From Nemertoderma westbladi (Eukaryota; Xenacoelomorpha; Nemertodermatida; Nemertodermatidae): DNA of 30,047 nt. Numbering within the stretch: the first letter of the stretch is position 1; each line of letters starts with the position of its first letter. The notes beneath the pieces are model-generated. The model made no database searches. It was not told the origin of the DNA and saw only the letters and a list, made by a program, of their open reading frames with translations. Where the stretch lies: positions 1 to 30,047 of the forward strand of contig JAUCBJ010002411.1 of the NCBI GenBank assembly GCA_032718475.1, in the 5' to 3' direction. This document shows positions 19,210 through 26,688 of this stretch, one piece after another. A program made the position numbers and the translations under genes.

Positions 19210-19693
19210 CGAATGCCCTAGACCCAATCAGCAAACCGAAAGACATAAACATCCGCGGAGACGTTGCGCTAAACACAGTTTTACGCGATATACTTATGGG
19301 AGTTTCGAGCGAAACCTGTTCACTAGACTCAAACGATCCTTGAATAAACCAATGATCAGAGTTCCGGAATACTCGGTCAGACCTCCTCATTCTTTAGTGA
19401 GACCTCAAACGCTCGATCCTAATAGTATAACGGATCCCCCTGAACTGTACTCGCTATTTAAAGATCTTGTGTTACCTGAACAATTAATCGGTGGCACTCC
19501 GGTAGTGGGCTCGCTAGATATTCGCCCATCCTATCTAGCCGGATTAGGACATGGTCATCTGATATCACCGTTTAACCCGTACAACCGTCCAGGTTTAACC
19601 CCGATACAACCCGTTACCGAAGTCGAAGAGAGCATTGCACGAAACGCGTTAGACGCTATTCGGCAGAAGATCGGAAAGTTTAGAGAAACGTAA
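19190..19693 (+). CDS. Extra 3' module, piece 3, Cys cluster and Pro-rich
   Basis: The frame is open for several codons upstream of the ATG. There it supplies the first Cys of a cluster CKMCVFGCDEC (19184-19216), spaced C-x2-C-x3-C-x2-C and followed by a His/Arg/Lys-rich stretch with another Cys. This resembles a zinc-binding or nucleic-acid-binding site. The second half is Pro/Leu-rich with a mostly extended predicted structure. The frame stops at TAA 19691; the coiled coil in the next piece appears to begin here (ARNALDAIRQKIGKF), suggesting the two belong together. Confidence 0.5.
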   Translation: MCVFGCDECPRPNQQTERHKHPRRRCAKHSFTRYTYGSFERNLFTRLKRSLNKPMIRVPEYSVRPPHSLVRPQTLDPNSITDPPELYSLFKDLVLPEQLIGGTPVVGSLDIRPSYLAGLGHGHLISPFNPYNRPGLTPIQPVTEVEESIARNALDAIRQKIGKFRET

Positions 19694-20621
19694 GTTGCAG
19701 CAACAAGTCCAAGCGGTGAAGGAATTAGCTTTACCCCAGTTCGATCGAGAAATCCAGAATCTCGAGGAAGACATCGAACGTGGACGAACCTATTCTCTAC
19801 AAGAGTTTTTAGACGATCGTTTACAACAACAAGCGGAGGAAAATCAGCTCGAGGAGAAACACATAGAAATGGATGAGAGAGAAGAAGCAGCTTTAGCCCG
19901 GCCAGAAGCTCAAATCCTTATGACTGATCTCTATTCCAAAACCATAGCTGACGCTCCCATGTTGCAACACCTGCCAATTGAGGCCACTCGTGTCGACGGT
20001 ATACTCGTTGAACCTCCGGACAATAGAGCGGATCTTGTCCATCGTATGGTACACAAGGTCAACATACGCGCTAGACCTTTACCGAACTCGTTTTATGGGA
20101 TCAAAGATCACCCTTATTATGTCAATCTAACTCAATATTACATGGTAAAACCGGAAGATCCTACACATAGTTTGAGGTTTCTACCACTAATAAATCCTCT
20201 CGACCTTGTCGAACTCGAACAACTGCAGAAACATCTGGATCAGTTGGTGAAAGTAAACTCATTCCGAAAACCCTATAATGTTTCCCGAATAGAGAAAGAT
20301 ACAATACCTCCGTATAATCTTGATGGATTTATCAAAACTCGATTAGTCCACTGGAATCTCGACGTGTTATTCGAGGAGGAAAGAATACCACGATATGGAG
20401 ATGTAGAAACATATACCCCACAGTATTTGAGGTATAGAGATCTACCTAATGCTAGCAAATGCGCCACCTTGTGGCATCCAGTGGGAATGACTCTAGAAAA
20501 CGCCACTAAAGAGTGGAACGAGACTCTTAACGTTATCGAGATGTATGGAGTTGTCACTCACGATAACGAAGGTAGCGTTCCGGTTGGAGAACTGGGAACT
20601 CCGTGCATGATACATATATGA
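19694..20621 (+). CDS. Extra 3' module, piece 4, coiled coil
   Basis: Frame 3 begins without an ATG (nearest in-frame start-like codon is TTG at 19695), so it is a continuation of piece 3. The first 75 residues are a Gln/Glu/Lys-rich coiled coil (QNLEEDIERG, QQQAEENQLEEKHIEMDE). The rest is a globular-looking region with aromatic and Pro residues (NSFYGIKDHPYYVNLTQYY). It ends at TGA 20619, and the same frame remains open for a further 240 codons. No known domain recognised. Confidence 0.55.
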
Positions 20622-21341
20622 GGACTAGCTGGTTCTACCCACGTATTTACTCGAGCGTGTTCCGATGTGATTGATTATTCTTTTGAGACCCTTACCGAGT
20701 TACAAAAGAAACTCCGACATGGACAATTCGAACTCGCGCAGCGTTACGTCACTGACACTGAGCGCAAACCGGCCATGGGTATCGATGGATCAATGTTACC
20801 CCAGCCCATGCTCGAGATGTTGTTTAACGAAAGAATCCTTAAAATCGGCTCAGCTGTTTATGGAGATCTCCAAAACGACTTTCAGAACATGGAGAACATT
20901 CCATATCCTTTCGTCGATACTCAGCGGATTGCTCCCTGGACAGAAGGCCGAGGTTTCTTCCACACTATGTATGCCAATACACCCAGCAGCATTACTAAAG
21001 TACAACGAACCTCCATTGGACATCTTGCCTTTCAAGAATATGGATGGAATTTCAAGGTTGGAAATCCTACCAACTACCAACAAGTATATGGAGATCATTA
21101 TTCTCGATTATACTTTGACGGACCATTGACCGCACCGGGCGCCATGTATAGCTTTATGAGGTTTCCACTTCGTCCCTCCTTAGCTATATACACGATCTTT
21201 GAAAACGCCGCACTTGCCGGTTGGCTAGCCGATGTGTGCAGTCGTACTATACGCGCCCATCCCTTAATACTTGGAACCAAACTCGCCAAGTTAGATGAAC
21301 ACAATAAATTCATCCGTTTCGAATGTTTCAGGCGCTTCTAG
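20622..21341 (+). CDS. Extra 3' module, piece 5
   Basis: Continues frame 3 past the TGA at 20619, with no ATG for the first 46 codons. The composition is that of a folded cytosolic protein: alternating hydrophobic and charged helices (YSFETLTELQKKLRHGQ, MLEMLFNERILKIGSA) and an aromatic central part (AFQEYGWNFKVG). A mildly hydrophobic stretch near 21160-21230 is too polar to be a convincing membrane anchor. It ends at TAG 21339, and again the same frame is open beyond. Unknown family. Confidence 0.55.
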   Translation, partial: GLAGSTHVFTRACSDVIDYSFETLTELQKKLRHGQFELAQRYVTDTERKPAMGIDGSMLPQPMLEMLFNERILKIGSAVYGDLQNDFQNMENIPYPFVDTQRIAPWTEGRGFFHTMYANTPSSITKVQRTSIGHLAFQEYGWNFKVGNPTNYQQVYGDHYSRLYFDGPLTAPGAMYSFMRFPLRPSLAIYTIFENAALAGWLADVCSRTIRAHPLILGTKLAKLDEHNKFIRFECFRRF

Positions 21342-21602
21342 ACTCCGTTCCGTAACGTTGATAGTCAATTCAAGGACCGCGCTCTGACTAAGCTCAGCCT
21401 AAGAGACTCAGCAGCTGAGAAATTAGACAGCGCTGGATTCGCTATTTTCAAGGACGTTTGTATACAGAACTTACATTACTCTGTTATACAAAGACCTCGA
21501 ATACCCACGGGTTATTCTATCGTGGAAGTTCAGACAATAGGTTCACTTGCGGAAACAGCCGCGCCTACCTCAGCTATGCAATTGGAAGACGAACCAGTTT
21601 AG
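21342..21602 (+). CDS. Extra 3' module, ATG-less continuation
   Basis: This 86-codon stretch in frame 3 follows the TAG at 21339 without any further stop until TAG 21600. Its content (KDRALTKLSLRDSAAEKLD, then PRIPTGYSIVEVQTIGSL) looks more natural than the overlapping frame-2 translation of the same bases. I read it as coding sequence that links piece 5 to the zinc-knuckle piece by a -1-type frame change near 21600. Without an initiation codon it cannot be an independent gene. Confidence 0.45.
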   Translation, partial: TPFRNVDSQFKDRALTKLSLRDSAAEKLDSAGFAIFKDVCIQNLHYSVIQRPRIPTGYSIVEVQTIGSLAETAAPTSAMQLEDEPV

Positions 21603-21961
21603 AATCTGAGGAGATTCAGCCTACAGCGCCCCGGAGTAGCGATAACGATTACGTCTTAGAATGGTATCAAGGTCCACAATGTCTCACCGCATACGATTAT
21701 CGGCACGCCAACTATGTTTCTCGAAAACGTTGCCGATTATGTGCATTGAGAGATCATTTCACCCCCATGGACTCAGACGTACCCTGCTCCTATTTCCATG
21801 AGCAACCGGTGATGGAGATTTATTGTGCGTATTGCAGACTCAATAACTCACACATTTTTGCAGTCTGCCCTCAATTTATGACTCAATGTCATCATTGTCA
21901 ACTTAAAGGAAATGCCAGTTTTGATTGCCCTTTTAACCGCGATCTGGAAAGCGTAGATTAG
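21458..21961 (+). CDS. Extra 3' module, piece 6, triple zinc-knuckle-like
   Basis: From about codon 48 this frame carries three Cys modules. CRLCALRDHFTPMDSDVPC is C-x2-C-x4-H-x9-C. CAYCRLNNSHIFAVC is C-x2-C-x5-H-x4-C. CHHCQLKGNASFDC has retroviral knuckle spacing C-x2-C-x4-N-x4-C but with Asn where His is expected. Such arrays bind RNA or single-stranded DNA in Gag proteins. The first 47 codons are probably a shadow of the frame-3 segment above. The frame ends in TAG at 21959 and the next codon is ATG in the same frame. Confidence 0.6.
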   Translation: MYTELTLLCYTKTSNTHGLFYRGSSDNRFTCGNSRAYLSYAIGRRTSLESEEIQPTAPRSSDNDYVLEWYQGPQCLTAYDYRHANYVSRKRCRLCALRDHFTPMDSDVPCSYFHEQPVMEIYCAYCRLNNSHIFAVCPQFMTQCHHCQLKGNASFDCPFNRDLESVD

Positions 21962-22684
21962 ATGATTACCCTGCGCTACATCCGAGCTTGGGAAGCGAAT
22001 GCGGATTTACATTGTGAGTCACGCCATCGCTATTACCCTGGACGCGCCTACGAAGGAGTTTACGCGTTCCATCCTTATCGATTCGAATCTGTTGAACAAA
22101 AATCACGCACACCGAGTGACGAACTAATGAAGCGTGTTGGTGAGTGTATTTCCACCAAATTTGTTCGTAAATATCTCAGGAATATCAATCCTAACGATAT
22201 CCATTCATACCACTTGATCAATTTCATCCGTCAAGACCCGGAGTATGGTGATCTGTTTATCAACTCGCATTCAGAGTTACAGGAAGTACATCGACGGCCC
22301 TATGAATATCAAGCCCGAGAACGCGAGTTGGAAAGAACCATTAAACCGAGGAAGTTTCTCACCACTCACGGTCGACCTACCACTATCGTTCAGATGACTC
22401 GTCAAGGACCTGTAGGAGCTGCTGTCCTAAAACGCGCTCTAAAAGCCGTTAGACCTCGCTCCTCTGAGGTTGATATCAATCAACCAGGTACCTCGACCGG
22501 CGGATACACTGACCGTAATCCTAAACCTTCTGATGCAATTGTATTGCACCCTTCACCCAGGAGTTATAGCCCTCCTAGTAAAGTGGCTCGCCCCAAAGAG
22601 AGAAGGACTCTTGCTAGCCTCAAAAAACTGCGTAAACGCCGTCCGCGCAAGAAAGAGTATTTAGAGTATTTAGAGACTGTTTAG
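21962..22684 (+). CDS. Extra 3' module, piece 7, basic C-terminal protein
   Basis: A 240-codon ORF whose ATG follows the TAG of piece 6 with no gap and in the same frame, so readthrough of one amber codon would fuse them. The N-terminal part is of mixed composition. The C-terminal 90 residues are strongly basic and Ser/Pro-rich (SPRSYSPPSKVARPKERR, LKKLRKRRPRKKEYLEYL), consistent with nucleic-acid binding or a nuclear localisation signal. Ends in TAG at 22682. Taken with the zinc-knuckle piece, the C-terminal half of the module looks like an RNA/DNA-binding protein. No family recognised. Confidence 0.55.
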   Translation: MITLRYIRAWEANADLHCESRHRYYPGRAYEGVYAFHPYRFESVEQKSRTPSDELMKRVGECISTKFVRKYLRNINPNDIHSYHLINFIRQDPEYGDLFINSHSELQEVHRRPYEYQARERELERTIKPRKFLTTHGRPTTIVQMTRQGPVGAAVLKRALKAVRPRSSEVDINQPGTSTGGYTDRNPKPSDAIVLHPSPRSYSPPSKVARPKERRTLASLKKLRKRRPRKKEYLEYLETV

Positions 22685-23083
22685 AGTATTTTAATATTTT
22701 AGAAACTGTGATTTTTTATATTTTATAGAATTAAATCCCATTTTCTGGGAGCGGTGTAAAGGCTTTTGCGGATCTAGCTAGTCATTTTTCCCGCAAAGTA
22801 CTCTGTAGGTGTTTTAGCGGACATAAAAAGCCGTTTCCTTACTGTACCGGTGTTTTAGTGGACATAAAAAGCCATTTCTTCTGTATGTGTACTTTAGTGG
22901 ACATAACTAGCGATTTTATGCCGCAATGCACCAAAATACTTAATACAGTATAGTCAGATGACGACATCTCCCAGCTGATATGTCGACGTGTAGCTTTTGG
23001 CTTTCTTTGTTCAGGCTCACTCACTCGACCAATCAGAGCGATTTTCATTTTATTCGTACAGAGGCCTCCGGGAAATCGCGCAA
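22685..23083 (+). other. 3' untranslated region of the element
   Basis: AT-rich immediately after the last stop, then a short tandem repeat (listed separately), then sequence leading to the 3' LTR. A polypurine tract should precede the LTR. The best candidate is only GAGGCCTCCGGGAAA at 23061-23075, which is not a clean purine run. Confidence 0.55.
22808..22918. repeat. About 41-bp tandem repeat, 2.7 copies
   Basis: GGTGTTTTAG(C/T)GGACATAAA recurs at 22808 and 22849, with a third, more diverged copy (ACTTTAGTGGACATAACTAG) near 22890. All copies share a downstream AGC(C/G)(G/A)TTT-like end. Lies in the 3' UTR of the retrotransposon. Confidence 0.8.
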
Positions 23084-23948
23084 TGCATTATGGATCTTTG
23101 TTTACCTTTTTTCCTGATGCCAGAACATCGGCTGTGGAATTATTCTGTGTTTCAGACTTTAGCCAAACATTAGAACGGCTTTGATTATAGAAACGTATAA
23201 ACTGTTATCATAGCACAGCACAGCATATCACATACCAAATTGGCATATCAGCCTGTCATATCTCATAAAAACACCGCATTATTTTACTGCTATTTACTGT
23301 CGGTTATTAATTGTATCAGTTGATTGAATGTTGTTATATTTGGAGAATATCGATGAATAATCATAAAACCCCAATCTTCATGATATACTAAAGGTTAGAG
23401 AGACCGGTTACATATAACAATTGCGACTGACATTATATTGGTTTTGGAGTGAATCTAATGCTATTTCATAGGTCCTACAGGTGTCGGTTGCTGTTCTCTT
23501 TATATGTGACTAAAATTAGTGAAGGTCGGCAGATCAGTGTGCAGCAGTGTGCGGTAGTGTGCATGAGTGTGATAGATAACAAAGCATCTCCTAAAGAATG
23601 CGCTTTATACGTGAATCATTAGCCATCCCGTTGTGTCTAGTGTAAGTCATAACTCTGTTTACATATTTAGAGCGCCACGTCCTAAAGGAACTGTTAATAT
23701 TTCCCGAAAGTGAATAATATTTGTCAGAGATTATATATTAGTGATCAATCGAATAGTACAGTAGGCCTACACCGCAATAAGGTCAGAGCTTCCGAATCCA
23801 GTCTCCCGGGTATATCCAGCGGGTGAATGGTCGCGCATAGGCTGGCTTCGCCTAATGTAGTGTATCAAATACTTGTCATAGGCTAAAGTCGATTTATAAC
23901 CTAAAAAGACACCTAAATTTGGCAGGTTAAACTGCTAAAGCGCGAACA
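23084..23948 (+). repeat. 3' LTR of the BEL/Pao element
   Basis: Begins TGCATTATGGATC and ends GCGCGAACA. Compared with the 5' LTR I count substitutions at the third base, the GGG/GGA site, and single sites near 23240, 23380, 23678, 23759, 23850 and 23864. It also lacks the nine bases GTCTAAAAG. Direct orientation and near identity show it is the second LTR of the same insertion. Satellite follows immediately. Confidence 0.93.
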
Positions 23949-26688
23949 GGCCGTGCTCTGTGTGTATATCTCTCTCTGTCACGCACTTCTATAGAAGAAG
24001 GCCGTGCTCTTTGTGTGTATCTCTCTCTGTCACGCCCTCCTATAGAAGAAGGCCGTGCTCTGTGTGTGTATCTCTCTCTGTCACGCCCTCCTATAGAAGA
24101 AGGCCGTGCTCTGTGTGTGTATCTCTCTCTGTCACGCCCTCCTATAGAAGAAGGCCGTGCTCTGTGTGTGTATCTCTCTCTGTCACGCACTTCTATAGAA
24201 GAAGGCCGTGCTCTGTGTGTGTATCTCTCTCTGTCACGCACTTCTATAGAAGAAGGCCGTGCTCTGTGTGTGTATCTCTCTCTGTCATGCCCTCCTATAG
24301 AAGAAGGCCGTGCTCTGTGTGTGTATCTCTCTCTGTCACGCCCTCCTATAGAAGAAGGCCGTTCTCTGTGTGTGTATCTCTCTCTGTCACGCACTTCTAT
24401 AGAAGAAGGCCGTGCTCTGTGTGTATATCTCTCTATATCACTCACTTATACAGAATAAGACATTGCTCTGTGTGTATATCTCTCTGTGTCACTCCCTTCT
24501 ATAGAAGAAGGCCGTGCTCTGTGTGTATATCTCTCTCTGTCACGCACTTCTATAGAAGAAGGCCGTGCTCTGTGTGTGTATCTCTCTCTGTCACGCCCTC
24601 CTATAGAAGAAGGCCGTGCTCTGTGTGTGTATCTCTCTCTGTCACGCCCTCCTATAGAAGAAGGCCGTGCTCTGTGTGTGTATCTCTCTCTGTCACGCCC
24701 TCCTATAGAAGAAGGCCGTGCTCTGTGTGTGTATCTCTCTCTGTCACGCACTTCTATAGAAGAAGGCCGTGCTCTGTGTGTGTATCTCTCTCTGTCACGC
24801 ACTTATATAGAAGAAGGCCGTGCTCTGTGTGTGTATCTCTCTCTGTCACGCACTTCTATAGAAGAAGGCCGTGCTCTGTGTGTGTATCTCTCTCTGTCAT
24901 GCCCTCCTATAGAAGAAGGCCGTGCTCTGTGTGTGTATCTCTCTCTGTCACGCCCTCCTATAGAAGAAGGCCGTTCTCTGTGTGTGTATCTCTCTCTGTC
25001 ACGCACTTCTATAGAAGAAGGCCGTGCTCTGTGTGTATATCTCTCTATATCACTCACTTATACAGAATAAGACATTGCTCTGTGTGTATATCTCTCTGTG
25101 TCACTCCCTTCTATAGAAGAAGGCCGTGCTCTGTGTGTATATCTCTCTCTGCCACGCACTTCTATAGAAGAAGGCCGTGCTCTGTGTGTGTATCTCTCTC
25201 TGTCACGCCCTCCTATAGAAGAAGGCTGTGCTCTGTGTGTGTATCTCTCTCTGTCACGCCCTCCTATAGAAGAAGGCCGTTCTCTGTGTGTGTATCTCTC
25301 TCTGTCACGCCCTCCTATAGAAGAAGGCCGTGCTCTGTGTGTGTATCTCTCTCTGTCACGCACTTCTATAGAAGAAGGCCGTGCTCTGTGTGTGTATCTC
25401 TCTCTGTCACGCACTTCTATAGAAGAAGGCCGTGCTCTGTGTGTGTATCTCTCTCTGTCACGCCCTCCTATAGAAGAAGGCCGTGCTCTGTGTGTGTATC
25501 TCTCTCTGTCACGCACTTCTATAGAAGAAGGCCGTGCTCTGTGTTTGTATCTCTCTCTGTCACGCACTTCTTTAGATGAAGACCGTGCTCTGTGTGTGTA
25601 TCTCTCTGTGTCACTCACTTATACAGAATAAGACCTTGCTCTGTGTGTATATCTCTCTATATCACTTACTTATACAGAATAAGACATTGCTCTGTGTGTA
25701 TATCTCTCTGTGTCACTCCCTTATATAGAAGAAGGCCGTGCTCTGTGTGTATATCTCTCTGTGTCACTCACTTATACAGAATAAGACCTTGCTCTGTGTG
25801 TATATCTCTCTATATCACTCACTTATACAGAATAAGACATTGCTCTGTGTGTATATCTCTCTGTGTCACTCCCTTCTACATAAGAAGGCCGTGCTCTGTG
25901 TGTGTATCTCTCTCTGTCACGCACTTCTATAGAAGAAGGCCGTGCTCTGTGTGTGTATCTTTCTCGTCACGCACTTCTATAGAAGAAGGCCGTGCTCTGT
26001 GTGTGTACTTTCTCTGTCACGCACTTCTATAGAAGAAGGCCGTGCTCTGTGTGTATATCTCTCTCTGTCACGCACTTCTATAGAAGAAGGCCGTGCTCTG
26101 TGTGTGTATCTCTCTCTGTCACGCCCTCCTATAGAAGAAGGCCGTGCTCTGTGTGTGTATCTCTCTCTGTCACGCCCTCCTATAGAAGAAGGCCGTGCTC
26201 TGTGTGTGTATATCTCTGTGCCACTCCCTTCTACATAAGAAGGCCGTGCTCTGTGTGTATATCTCTCTCTGTCACGCACTTCTATAGAAGAAGGCCGTGC
26301 TCTGTGTGTGTATCTTTCTCTGTCACGCACTTCTATAGAAGAAGGCCGTGCTCTGTGTGTATATCTCTCTCTGTCACGCACTTCTATAGAAGAAGGCCGT
26401 GCTCTGTGTGTGTATCTCTCTCTGTCACGCCCTCCTATAGAAGAAGGCCGTGCTCTGTGTGTGTATCTCTCTCTGTCACGCCCTCCTAAAGAAGAAGGCC
26501 GTGCTCTGTGTGTGTATCTCTCTCTGTCACGCACTTATATAGAAGAAGGCCGTGCTCTGTGTGTGTATCTCTCTCTGTCACGCACTTCTATAGAAGAAGG
26601 CCGTGCTCTGTATGTGTATCTCTCTCTGTCACGCCCTCCTATAGAAGAAGGCCGTGCTCTGTGTGAGCATCTCTCTCTGTCACGCACA
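23949..26688. repeat. 51-bp minisatellite array, about 54 copies
   Basis: The unit is 51 bases, starting GGCCGTGCTCTGTGTGTGTA, then CT- and TC-rich sequence, CACGC(ACTT/CCTC)CTATAGAAGAA. Three unit types can be told apart by CACGCACTTC, CACGCCCTCC and CACTCACTTATACAG. A 12-unit block recurs at exactly 612 bases (for example 24433 and 25045), a higher-order repeat. Because 51 is divisible by 3, several frames stay open on both strands and give long Arg/Ser/Cys-rich pseudo-proteins, including a 539-codon frame at 23960-25579. I do not regard these as genes. Confidence 0.95.

Larger units (their letters stand above)
6163..23948 (+). mobile_element. Giant BEL/Pao LTR retrotransposon (17.8 kb)
   Basis: Two direct repeats of 874 and 865 bp, each starting TG and ending CA, flank a 16-kb internal region. 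Inside are, in order, a 2-kb leader, gag with DUF1759, aspartic protease, RT with YMDD, RNase H, integrase and a DUF5641-like end. After 1.6 kb of non-coding DNA comes a 4.1-kb block of extra ORFs on the same strand. The domain order and DUF1759/DUF5641 identify BEL/Pao. BEL elements are usually well under this size, so the extra 3' module is unusual. No primer-binding site or target duplication was convincing: the five bases before the left end are GTGTG and after the right end GGCCG. The coding regions are interrupted, so this copy appears non-autonomous as read. Confidence 0.9.

Noticed and set aside
18548-22684. Extra module as a retroviral-type envelope gene
   Set aside because: No signal peptide, no clear transmembrane segment and no furin-like or fusion-peptide pattern; Cys/His modules and basic tail point to nucleic-acid binding instead.
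23960-25579. 539-codon ORF of 17-residue Arg/Ser/Cys repeats, and similar ORFs on both strands up to 26787
   Set aside because: The 51-bp tandem unit is divisible by three, so open frames arise automatically on both strands. Low-complexity simple-repeat origin explains them.
23949-26688. Repeat array as a CRISPR locus
   Set aside because: Units are contiguous with no unique spacers and the setting is a eukaryotic genome.
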